A program made the position numbers and the translations under genes. A DNA stretch of 64,000 nucleotides from Rubrobacter tropicus. GTDB taxonomy: Bacteria > Actinomycetota > Rubrobacteria > Rubrobacterales > Rubrobacteraceae. Where the stretch lies: NCBI RefSeq assembly GCF_011492945.1, contig NZ_CP045119.1, positions 2,728,001 to 2,792,000 of the forward strand. Direction: 5' to 3'. Below, in pieces: positions 1 to 8,447 of this stretch (the stretch's first letter is position 1; each line of letters starts with the position of its first letter). The notes under the pieces are model-generated. The model did no database searches, was not told where the DNA came from, and saw only the letters and a program-made list of their open reading frames with translations.

Positions 1-5
1 GCCCC

Positions 6-1028
6 TTACGGGTGCAGCAGCGTCTTGATAGCGCGGCGCTCGTCCATCGCGCGGTAGCCCTCCGCCGCCTGCTCGAGCGGCAGGGTCAGGTCGAAAACCT
101 TGCCGGGTTCGATCTTCCGGTCCCAGATCAGGTCGATAAGCTCGGGCAAAAAGCGCCGGACCGGGGCGGGACCGCCGTGCAGGTGCACGTGCGAGAAGAA
201 GAACTCCTCACCCAGGATCTCCACGCCGTGGAGCACGCCGACGAACCCGACGTGACCGCCCGGCCGCGCGGAGCGGATGGCCTGCATCATCGACTCCTGC
301 GTGCCGACGGCCTCGACGACCGAGTGCGCGCCGAGCCCGCCGGTGAGCTCCTTGATCCGTGCCGCGCCCGCGTCGCCGCGCTCGGTCACGATCTCGGTCG
401 CGCCGAACTCCCGGGCGAGGCGCTGGCGGGACTCGTGGCGGCTCATCGCGATGATCCTATCGGCGCCGAGCTGCCTGGCGGCGAGCACCGCGAGCAGGCC
501 GACGGCGCCGTCGCCGACGACCGCCACCGTCTTGCCCGGACCGGCCTCGGCCGCCACGGCGCCGAACCAGCCGGTGCCGAGCACGTCGGAGGCCGCGAGC
601 AGGCTGGGGATCATGTCCTCCGGCGGCAGGCCCGGCGTCGCCACGAGGGTGCCGTCGGCGAGCGGGATGCGGGCGTACTCCGCCTGCGCGCCGGTGGGGG
701 CGCCGGGCTGCCGGTGAACGCAGGACGACTGGTAGCCGGCCCGGCAGATCTCGCAGGTGTTGTCCGACGCGAAGAACGAGCCCACGACGAACTGGCCCGG
801 CTCGATCAGACGCACCTCGCTGCCGACCTCCTCGACGATACCGACGTACTCGTGGCCCATCGGTGTCGGCTGCGTCACCGGGTCGGCGCCGCGGTAGGGC
901 CAGAGGTCCGAGCCGCACACGCAGGCCGCCGAGAGCCTGATGACCGCGTCGGTCGACTCGACGATCGTCGGGTCGGGGCGCTCCTCGGAACGCACGTCCC
1001 GGGGGCCGTAAAGCATAGTTCCTCGCAT
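6..1028 (-). CDS. zinc-dependent alcohol dehydrogenase (MDR family)
   Basis: Medium-chain dehydrogenase/reductase, about 340 residues, predicted to oxidise an alcohol or reduce an aldehyde with NAD(P). Residues 36-41 (CVCGSD) hold the catalytic zinc Cys38, and GHE at 58-60 gives the second ligand. The structural-zinc lobe keeps Cys92, Cys95 and Cys103, but an Asp sits where the first cysteine normally is. The nucleotide-binding Gly-rich loop (VVGDGAVG) lies near 170. I chose the ATG at 1028 because AAGGAG sits 6 bases upstream; another ATG six bases earlier touches that ribosome site. It is the last gene of a minus-strand reductase operon and a paralogue of the gene at 2536-3570. Family is secure; substrate is unknown. 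Confidence 0.9.
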   Translation of the reverse strand: MRGTMLYGPRDVRSEERPDPTIVESTDAVIRLSAACVCGSDLWPYRGADPVTQPTPMGHEYVGIVEEVGSEVRLIEPGQFVVGSFFASDNTCEICRAGYQSSCVHRQPGAPTGAQAEYARIPLADGTLVATPGLPPEDMIPSLLAASDVLGTGWFGAVAAEAGPGKTVAVVGDGAVGLLAVLAARQLGADRIIAMSRHESRQRLAREFGATEIVTERGDAGAARIKELTGGLGAHSVVEAVGTQESMMQAIRSARPGGHVGFVGVLHGVEILGEEFFFSHVHLHGGPAPVRRFLPELIDLIWDRKIEPGKVFDLTLPLEQAAEGYRAMDERRAIKTLLHP

Positions 1029-1097
1029 GGTCATCTCCTTAATCGACTCTGGTTGGTCACGGAGTGCGCGACGGGAGAGCGCATCTTCCCCCGTCGC

Positions 1098-2081
<984 letters not shown>

Positions 2082-2468
2082 CTACTCCTTTCGGGAACGC
2101 GGCACGAGCCTGATCGTCACGGCCTCGGCATCGGGGCCGACGACGGTGCCCACGATCTCGGGTCCGTACCGATCGTACTTGGCGTGATAGGCGGCGTCGA
2201 TGGCGGCGTGCGCGCCCGGATCGGCTTCGGCGAAGGCCACGTCCCGCTCCAGTCCGCCGGCCCGGATGCGGCCGGCGCCGCTGGCCTTCGCGCGGCGGAA
2301 CCACGGGTTGTCCGGGCCGTAGGCGGACCGCACGTAGAGGTCGTCGCCGGCCCGGACGACCCACATCGTCACGTAAGGGCGCGGCGTGCCGTCGGGCCGC
2401 AGCGACGCGAGCCGCAGCTCCTCCGCCGCCCCGATCCCGTCGAGCTCGTCGCCCGTCCACGCGCTCAT
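2082..2468 (-). CDS. DUF2255 family protein
   Basis: A 128-residue protein matching the DUF2255 pattern from memory: an early LRPDGTPRPYV-like stretch, a central VRSAYGPDNPWFRRA segment and a final AVTIRLVPR strand. The fold is probably a split-barrel flavin-reductase/pyridoxamine-oxidase-like one, but no cofactor or reaction can be read from the sequence. It sits four bases before the aldo/keto reductase start and 67 bases after the upstream dehydrogenase stop, so it is probably in the same transcript. Confidence 0.75.
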   Translation of the reverse strand: MSAWTGDELDGIGAAEELRLASLRPDGTPRPYVTMWVVRAGDDLYVRSAYGPDNPWFRRAKASGAGRIRAGGLERDVAFAEADPGAHAAIDAAYHAKYDRYGPEIVGTVVGPDAEAVTIRLVPRSRKE

Positions 2469-2535
2469 CGGCCGGCTCCACCCATGACGCGGTACGGCCG
2501 GTCCGCGCCGCGGTGCCTGTTCGGAGGGAGGCGCC

Positions 2536-3570
2536 TCACGGCCGGACCATGACCTTAATCGCCTCGCGGTCGTCCATCGCCCGGTAGCCGTCGGGCACCC
2601 CGTCGAGGCCCACCGTCCGGTCGAGGACGCGGCCAGGCTCGATGCGGCCCTCCAGCACGTCCGGCAGCAGTTCCTCGACGTACGCCCGGACCGGGGCGGG
2701 CCCGCCGCCCACGGTGACGTTCCCGAAGAACGCCGGCAGCGAGGCGGGGATCGTCTCGTCCTGGGGCACGCCGACCCGGCCGACCGCGCCGCCCGGACGC
2801 GCGACGCCGATGGCCGTCTCCATCGCCTGGGCGTAGCCGACGCACTCCAGCACGGAGTGGACGCCGAAGCCGCCGGTGAGCCCGCGCACGCGCTCGACCG
2901 CCTCCTCGCCGCGTTCCCTGACGACGTCCGTCGCGCCGAACTCTCTCGCCAGCGCGATGCGGTCGTCGTGGCGGCCCATGATGATTATCTGCTCGGCGCC
3001 GAGGCGCCTGGCGGCGATCACGCCGCACAGGCCGACGGCCCCGTCTCCGACGACGGCCACGCTCTTGCCCGGGCCGACCTTCGCGGCGACTGCCGCGTGA
3101 CGTCCGGTCCCCATCACGTCCGAGAGGGTCAGCAGGGAAGGCATGAGCGCGTCGTCCTCGCCGACCGGCAGCTTGAAGAGCGTCCCGTCGGCGTAAGGGA
3201 CGCGCACCGCCTCGGCCTGCGCCCCGTCGGTGCCCGGGTTGCCGAAGAACCCGACGTGCACGCATGCCGTCGGAAGCCCCTCCCGGCAGAACTCGCAGGT
3301 GCCGTCGGAGTAGGCGAACGGCATGACGACGAGGTCGCCGGGCTTCAGGCTCTGGACATCGGCGCCGATGTCCTCCACGACGCCTATAGCCTCGTGGCCC
3401 ATGCGGGTTCCGGTCTCGCTGCGCTCCATCTGGTGGTACGGATGGAGGTCGCTGCCGCAGATGCAGGCGCGGGTGACGCGGATCAGCGCGTCGGTCGGCT
3501 CGACGATCGCGGCGTCGGGGACGTCCTCGATGCGGACGTCCCCGGCGCCGAACATGACGGTTGCGCGCAT
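2536..3570 (-). CDS. zinc-dependent alcohol dehydrogenase (MDR family)
   Basis: Second MDR dehydrogenase of the operon, 344 residues from the ATG at 3570, where GGGAGG lies upstream. An open frame continues further 5' but has no dehydrogenase-like sequence. ICGSDLHPYH carries the catalytic zinc cysteine, GHEAIGVVE the next ligand, and CEFCREGLPTAC three of the four structural-zinc cysteines, the same reduced pattern as its paralogue at 6-1028. The Gly-rich VVGDGAVG loop binds NAD(P). It is first in the operon and diverges from the AraC regulator at 3828, which probably controls it. Substrate unknown. Confidence 0.9.
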   Translation of the reverse strand: MRATVMFGAGDVRIEDVPDAAIVEPTDALIRVTRACICGSDLHPYHQMERSETGTRMGHEAIGVVEDIGADVQSLKPGDLVVMPFAYSDGTCEFCREGLPTACVHVGFFGNPGTDGAQAEAVRVPYADGTLFKLPVGEDDALMPSLLTLSDVMGTGRHAAVAAKVGPGKSVAVVGDGAVGLCGVIAARRLGAEQIIIMGRHDDRIALAREFGATDVVRERGEEAVERVRGLTGGFGVHSVLECVGYAQAMETAIGVARPGGAVGRVGVPQDETIPASLPAFFGNVTVGGGPAPVRAYVEELLPDVLEGRIEPGRVLDRTVGLDGVPDGYRAMDDREAIKVMVRP

Positions 3571-3827
3571 GATGTGGCTTACCTCCCGTTGTTGATGGAA
3601 CGCGGTTCGTCTCGACTGCCGGGCATGGCTTTCCGCCTCCAAGATCGGGCGCAAGACGCCCGCCCTCCGTTGAACAAAAGTCCGGATTGCCCCCGGACGT
3701 CGGGGCCGACTCTCTCTGTCCGGTCGTGATTGTAGGAGCGTAGGGGGCGGGGCGTTATGATGATTCTCCAGAAGTCTTGTACCATCCTGCAAATCTCCAG
3801 AGATCAGGGACGAGCGAAGAGGTTGCC

Positions 3828-4793
3828 ATGGATTCGATGGACCGCCCGCGATCGGAACGGGAGGCTGACAGGGCGCAAACCCGGCGCGACGAGCTGGTCG
3901 AGCGCGTCGCCCGGGCCGTCCGCGAGGACGGGACCGTCGAGGCGCCGGGGGGGCTCCGGCTGCTCCGCCGGTCCTCGCCCACCCCGAAGGACCACGGCGT
4001 CTCCTCCCACGCCTTGTGCGTGATCGCGCAGGGCTCCAAGGAGGTCTTGCTGGGCGACGATTGCTACCGCTACGACGCCGACCGCTACCTCATCACCGCC
4101 GCGGCTCTTCCCACGGCGAGCCGGGTCACGGAGGCGTCGGGGGGGCGGCCGTACCTGGGCGTCGTCCTCGGGCTTGACCCCGCCCTCGTCGGCTCGGTCA
4201 TGGTCGAGGCCGGCCACCCCGCGTCCGGGGACCGGGCCGCCGTGCGGGCCTTCGACGTGGGCCCGCTGGACGCGGGCCTGCTGGACGCCGTCGTGAGGCT
4301 CGTCGGGCTCCTGGACGCCCCCGCCGAGGAGGCGCGCTTCCTCCGGCCGCTTATCACCCGCGAGATCGTCTTCCGGCTCCTCAAGGGGGAGCAGGGCGGC
4401 AGGCTGCGACAGATCGCGGTCCTGGGCGGCCACGCCCACCGCATTGCCGGGGCCCTGGAGCGGCTGCGCGAGGACTTCGACCGGCCGCTGCGGGTCGAGG
4501 ACGTCGCGCGGGAGGCCGGGATGAGCGTCTCGGGCTTCCACCACCACTTCAAGGCCGTCACCGCGATGAGCCCCCTGCAGTTCCAGAAGCGCATGCGCCT
4601 CCAGGAGGCCCGGAATCTTATGCTCGGCGAGCACCTCGACGCCGCGGGCGCCGGCCACCGGGTGGGCTACGGCGACGCCTCGCAGTTCACCCGGGAGTAC
4701 AAGAGGCTCTTCGGCGCGCCGCCTTTGCGCGACGTTGAGCGGTTGCGGGAAGCGGCGGGCCAGGAAACCGCCGTGGAAGGCGCCGGCCCGTGA
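3828..4793 (+). CDS. AraC family transcriptional regulator with AraC_N-type sensor domain
   Basis: About 321 residues. The N-terminal half contains SSHALCVIAQGSKEVLLGDD, typical of the AraC_N effector domain, and the C-terminal 100 residues carry the two helix-turn-helix motifs (VEDVAREAGMSVSGFHHHFK and VGYGDASQFTREYKRLFG). I chose the ATG at 3828 because AGAGG precedes it. It is transcribed away from the dehydrogenase/reductase operon and shares a 257-base control region with it. AraC_N regulators such as YqhC of E. coli control an alcohol dehydrogenase and an aldo/keto reductase (established), so aldehyde-responsive control of this operon is a reasonable inference. Confidence 0.85.
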   Translation: MDSMDRPRSEREADRAQTRRDELVERVARAVREDGTVEAPGGLRLLRRSSPTPKDHGVSSHALCVIAQGSKEVLLGDDCYRYDADRYLITAAALPTASRVTEASGGRPYLGVVLGLDPALVGSVMVEAGHPASGDRAAVRAFDVGPLDAGLLDAVVRLVGLLDAPAEEARFLRPLITREIVFRLLKGEQGGRLRQIAVLGGHAHRIAGALERLREDFDRPLRVEDVAREAGMSVSGFHHHFKAVTAMSPLQFQKRMRLQEARNLMLGEHLDAAGAGHRVGYGDASQFTREYKRLFGAPPLRDVERLREAAGQETAVEGAGP

Positions 4794-4876
4794 GCCGACG
4801 GCTTCGCCAACGAGGCTCCTCCCGTCCGGCCTGAGGGGGAGACGAGGCCCGAGCAACAACCGACCCCGGCAGGGTC

Positions 4877-5011
4877 AGACCCCGCCACCGCCCGGCCTAC
4901 CGTTCGTGCGGCGCGCTGCCCGGGTCGGTGGCGGTCGTCATCTCCCGGGACGGGGGCGTGCGCCTCGTGTGCCAGAGAGACGGCCGCGTCACGTACTGGG
5001 AGCAGGAGTGA
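4877..5011 (+). pseudogene. 3' remnant of a DisA_N/DACNV-like sensor-domain protein
   Basis: Read in the frame ending at the TGA at 5009-5011, the DNA encodes CGALPGSVAVVISRDGG followed by VRLVCQRDGRVTYWEQE. This resembles the last strands of diadenylate-cyclase-like (DisA_N/DACNV) domains, where a VAVVVSEDG stretch precedes the C-terminus. No start codon or upstream part of such a protein exists here; the AraC gene ends 80 bases earlier. I read it as the tail of a deleted gene. The family call is from memory and uncertain. The rest of 4794-5146 shows nothing else coding. Confidence 0.35.
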
Positions 5012-5146
5012 ACCGCCCCCGTCGATCCAAGGGGTAGAGAGGCAAACCCGGCCGCGGATGGCGCGACGGCGCGCAGCCCCGCCTTCGCCACCCGACCGGC
5101 AAGACGGGTATCATGGGTCCGGTGGCGAAAAGCCGAGGAGGACCAC

Positions 5147-5938
5147 ATGCTTGAAGCGGAGAAGACCTACGAGCACGTGCTGGTGGAGCGGGACGGCCCG
5201 GTCGCCCGCGTGACCATGAACCGGCCCAAGAAGCGCAACGCGCTCTCCCTGGATCACATGCTGGAGTTGATCGACTGCTTCGAGTCCGTAGCCCAGGCCA
5301 GGGAAGCGTCGGTTGTCGTGCTCCGCGGCGAGGGCCCCGCTTTCTGCGCCGGCCACGACCTCTCGGAGATGGTCGGCCGCGACCCGGACTTCTACCGGCA
5401 CGTCTTCGACGTCTGTTGCAGGCTCATGCAGACCATTCAGGGGATACCGCAGCCCGTCATAGCCCAGGTGCATGGCGTCGCGACCGCGGCGGGCTGCCAG
5501 CTCGCCGCCACCTGCGACCTCGTGGTTGCCGCCGAGGAGGCGCGGTTCGCGACGCCGGGCGTGCGGATAGGGCTCTTCTGCTCCACCCCGATGGTCGCCC
5601 TCAGCCGCGCCGTGGGCCAGAAAAAGAGCATGGAGATGCTCCTGACGGGCGACTTCATCTCCGCGGAGGAAGCGAAGGCGGAGGGGCTGGTTAACCGGGT
5701 GGTCGCGGCGAAGGACCTGGAGGCGGAGGCGCGCACTTTGGCAGACAAGATAGCCGAGGCGAGCCCGCTCGTGGTCGGCGTGGGCAAGCAGGCCTTCTAC
5801 CGCCAGCTTGAGATGCCGACAGAGCAGGCCTACGGTTACACCAGAGAGGTGATGTCCTTCAACGCCACCTTCGCCGACGCCCAGGAGGGCATGTGCGCCT
5901 TCCTGGAGAAGCGAAAGCCCGAGTGGCAAAACCGCTGA
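5147..5938 (+). CDS. crotonase-fold protein lacking the hydratase glutamates (ECHDC3-like)
   Basis: Enoyl-CoA hydratase/isomerase family protein of 263 residues with the oxyanion-hole segments FCAGHDL (66-72) and HGVATAAGCQLAATCD (109-124). The two glutamates that hydrate the double bond in classical crotonases are absent: Gln118 stands where GGGxE has Glu, and Gly138 stands in ATPG where QPE has the second Glu. It therefore probably does not act as an ordinary hydratase; the mitochondrial ECHDC3 type is the closest pattern I recall. GAGGAGG lies 6 bases before the ATG. A clpS gene follows after 7 bases. Fold certain, reaction unknown. Confidence 0.85.
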   Translation: MLEAEKTYEHVLVERDGPVARVTMNRPKKRNALSLDHMLELIDCFESVAQAREASVVVLRGEGPAFCAGHDLSEMVGRDPDFYRHVFDVCCRLMQTIQGIPQPVIAQVHGVATAAGCQLAATCDLVVAAEEARFATPGVRIGLFCSTPMVALSRAVGQKKSMEMLLTGDFISAEEAKAEGLVNRVVAAKDLEAEARTLADKIAEASPLVVGVGKQAFYRQLEMPTEQAYGYTREVMSFNATFADAQEGMCAFLEKRKPEWQNR

Positions 5939-5945
5939 CGCCACC

Positions 5946-6263
5946 ATGACCGATACCATCGCGCGGCCCATCGAGGAGCAGAAGACCGAGGGGATGCCGC
6001 CCTACAACGTCGTGTTGCACGACGACGAGGACCACAGCTACGAGTACGTCATCCTGATGCTCAAGAAAGTCTTCGGCCATTCCGTCAACAAGGGCTACGA
6101 GATGGCCGTCGAGGTGGATACGAAGGGCCGCGTCGTGGTCCTCACCACCCACCTCGAAGAGGCCGAGCTAAAGCGGGACCAGATCCACGCCTTCGGCCCC
6201 GACCCCCTCATCCCGCGCAGCAAAGGCTCCATGTCCGCCACCGTGGAACCGGCGGGCGCCTGA
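5946..6263 (+). CDS. clpS: ATP-dependent Clp protease adaptor ClpS
   Basis: ClpS delivers N-degron substrates to the ClpAP or ClpCP protease. The 105-residue protein has a flexible N-terminus followed by the family hallmark YNVVLHDDEDHSYEYVILML (residues 20-39), whose Asn-Asp-Asp region forms the N-degron pocket, and the helix around HSVNKGYEMAVEVDTKGR. The C-terminus extends about 15 residues past the usual fold. There is no clear ribosome site; the gene starts 8 bases after the crotonase gene stop, so coupled translation is likely. No Clp ATPase is in the window. Confidence 0.9.
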   Translation: MTDTIARPIEEQKTEGMPPYNVVLHDDEDHSYEYVILMLKKVFGHSVNKGYEMAVEVDTKGRVVVLTTHLEEAELKRDQIHAFGPDPLIPRSKGSMSATVEPAGA

Positions 6264-6265
6264 CC

Positions 6266-7477
6266 TCAGCCACGGTCCGGCGCGAGCCGGAAGATGCGGT
6301 CGTCGTCCTCGCTGACGGGGTTTCCGTACGAGTCGTGGTTGCTGGTCGAGACCCAGAGCGAGCCGTCGGGGGCCTGGGCGACGTCCCTGACGCGGCCGAC
6401 CTCGCCGTCCAGCAGGCGTTCGCGGCCGGTCACGTTGCCCCGGTCGTCCAGTTCCAGTCGCCAGAGGCTTTCGCCCCTCAGGGCCGTCACGAAGAGGTCG
6501 CCCTCCCACTGCGGGATGGCGCCGTCGACCAGGATCTCGGCCCCGCTCGGCGAGGCTTCGCTCGTGGGCCAGACCGTGATCGGGTCGACGAACCCCCGGT
6601 CTTCTCCCCCTTCCCCCTCTACCTCCGGCCAGCCGTAGTTATCGCCCGCCTCGATTCGGTTCGCCTCGTCCCAGGTGTCCTGCCCGAACTCGCTGGCGAA
6701 GAGTTGTCCGTCGGCGTCCCAGGCCAGGCCCTGCACGTTCCTGTGGCCGTAAGAGTAGACCGGGCTGCCGGGGAACGGGTTGTCGCCGGGGACCGAGCCG
6801 TCCGGGTTCACGCGCAGGATCTTGCCTCCCAGAGAGCTTTGGTCTTGCGAGTTGGAGGTGTCGCCGGCGTCGCCCGTGGTGACGTAGAGCTTGTCGTCTG
6901 GCCCGAACTCTATCCTGCCGCCGTTGTGGTACGAGTTGACGGGGATGCCGGTGAGGATGGGTTCGGGCTCCTCTCCGATCCTGAACCGCACCACCCGGTT
7001 GTCCGTCTCGGTAGTCGTGTAGGCGTAGACGTAACGATCCCTCTCGTACTCCGGCGAGACGGCGACGCCGAGCAGCCCGCCTTCCCCGTCGCCTCCCTCG
7101 GGCAACGTCTGGATCTCCCGAACATCCCCCGAAGGGCTCACCCTGAGAAGCCGTCCTGAGTCCCGCTCCGTGACGAGCGCGTCACCGTCAGGCAGAAAAG
7201 CGAAGGACCACGGCACTCGCAGGCCCGTTGCCAGCGTGCCCACCTCTACCCTCGTCGAGGCGGGACGCACCTCCCCCGTCGTCTCGGGGCCAGGGGTCGT
7301 CCCGGAAGCTGTGTTCTCCGTATCCTCGGTCTGGCCCGTGTCTATCGGCCGGGGGTCCTGTCCTTCGGCACCCGAGTCTCCGGTAGGAACGCCGCACCCG
7401 GCGCAGGCTATCGTCAACGCCGCGACGGACATCAGCACCGCGCCTCGAAACCCGCCCACGTACCCGGTGTCGCGCAT
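6266..7477 (-). CDS. PQQ-type sugar dehydrogenase-like lipoprotein (GSDH family)
   Basis: Predicted secreted six-bladed beta-propeller of 403 residues. An N-terminal hydrophobic segment ends in cysteines (TIACAGCG, near residues 22-29), a plausible lipobox. A Thr/Pro/Glu-rich linker follows, then the glucose/sorbosone dehydrogenase domain with VPWSFAFLPDGDALVTERD, YHNGGRIEFGPDD and GHRNVQGLAWD. The conserved His in the last two motifs are known PQQ-site residues of soluble glucose dehydrogenase. The actual substrate, and whether PQQ is used, cannot be read. It is convergent with clpS, with two bases between the stops. Confidence 0.85.
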   Translation of the reverse strand: MRDTGYVGGFRGAVLMSVAALTIACAGCGVPTGDSGAEGQDPRPIDTGQTEDTENTASGTTPGPETTGEVRPASTRVEVGTLATGLRVPWSFAFLPDGDALVTERDSGRLLRVSPSGDVREIQTLPEGGDGEGGLLGVAVSPEYERDRYVYAYTTTETDNRVVRFRIGEEPEPILTGIPVNSYHNGGRIEFGPDDKLYVTTGDAGDTSNSQDQSSLGGKILRVNPDGSVPGDNPFPGSPVYSYGHRNVQGLAWDADGQLFASEFGQDTWDEANRIEAGDNYGWPEVEGEGGEDRGFVDPITVWPTSEASPSGAEILVDGAIPQWEGDLFVTALRGESLWRLELDDRGNVTGRERLLDGEVGRVRDVAQAPDGSLWVSTSNHDSYGNPVSEDDDRIFRLAPDRG

Positions 7478-7513
7478 CGAACCAACCCTCTTCCCGCCGA
7501 TAGGACCAAGCCG

Positions 7514-7519
7514 ATTATA
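7514..7519 (-). promoter_or_regulatory. candidate -10 element (TATAAT)
   Basis: On the minus strand the short space before the sugar-dehydrogenase-like gene contains a perfect TATAAT, about 37 bases before the start codon. I find no convincing -35 hexamer 16-18 bases upstream, so this is only a partial promoter match. Confidence 0.35.
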
Positions 7520-7534
7520 TTGTGCCCCGCCGGG

Positions 7535-8398
7535 TTAGGGTTTCAGTGACGTGAGCGAGACGACTTCCTCGTCGGTCAAGCGCAGCTTGGCGGCGGCAAG
7601 GTTCTGCTCGAGGTGCTCCACCGAGGAGGTGCCGGGGATCGGGAGCATCGCGGGCGACTTCGCCAGCAGCCACGCGAGGGCCACCTGCGGGACGGTAGCC
7701 CCGTGGCGGGAGGCGGCCCCGGCCAACACCCCGCCCGGACGCGCCAGCCTTCCGGTCCCGAGCGGCAGCCACGGGATAAAGGTGATGCCCGCGCGCTCGC
7801 AGGCCCGAAGGACCCCTTCGGAGCGGCGGTCGTTCAGGTTGTAGCGGTTCTGTACGGAGGCGATGGGCACCACCCGCGCCGCCCGCTCCAGCTCCTCGGC
7901 CGTCACGTTCGAGAGGCCCACGTGGCGCACCTTGCCCTCCTCGCGCAGCCTGGCGAGGGTCTCCATGGACCTCTCGAAGGGTATTCGCCTGTCGGGGCGG
8001 TGGAGCTGGTAGAGGTCTATCTTGTCGAGCTTCAGGCGGCGAAGGCTGCCTTCGCAGGCTTCGCGCAGGTGTTTCGGGCGGCCGTTAGTCCGCCACCGGC
8101 CCGGGCCCTGCCGCGTGTAGCCGCCCTTCGTGGCGATCACGAGGTTGACGGGGTACGGGTGGAGGGCTGAGGAGATCTGGCGCTCGGAGACCTCGGGTCC
8201 GTAGGCGTCGGCGGTGTCTATGAAGTCCACGCCGAGTTCGACGGCCCGGCGCAGCACGCGCCTGGCGTTCTCGGGGTCGTCCGGCTCGCCCCACACGCCG
8301 GGCCCGCAGAGCCGCATCGCCCCGAAACCCAGACGCCCGACCCTGAGGTCGCCGCCTAGCACAAGCTCTTCGGCGCCTCTGGCCTGATCCTTCCGCAT
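7535..8398 (-). CDS. aldo/keto reductase
   Basis: NADPH-dependent TIM-barrel reductase of about 287 residues. The catalytic residues are in DTADAYGPEVS (Asp, Tyr), VIATKGGY (Lys) and YQLHRPDRRIP (His); the C-terminal MLPIPGTSSVEHLEQNL stretch is the cofactor end. I place the start at the ATG at 8398, preceded by a GGGGGT purine run; the open frame extends 71 codons further without family-like sequence. It diverges from the membrane protein at 8448. Substrate unknown. Confidence 0.88.
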   Translation of the reverse strand: MRKDQARGAEELVLGGDLRVGRLGFGAMRLCGPGVWGEPDDPENARRVLRRAVELGVDFIDTADAYGPEVSERQISSALHPYPVNLVIATKGGYTRQGPGRWRTNGRPKHLREACEGSLRRLKLDKIDLYQLHRPDRRIPFERSMETLARLREEGKVRHVGLSNVTAEELERAARVVPIASVQNRYNLNDRRSEGVLRACERAGITFIPWLPLGTGRLARPGGVLAGAASRHGATVPQVALAWLLAKSPAMLPIPGTSSVEHLEQNLAAAKLRLTDEEVVSLTSLKP

Positions 8399-8447
8399 CG
8401 TACCCCCTGGTCGTCTTTCCCCGGCCAGCATACCGCGACGGGGCCGG

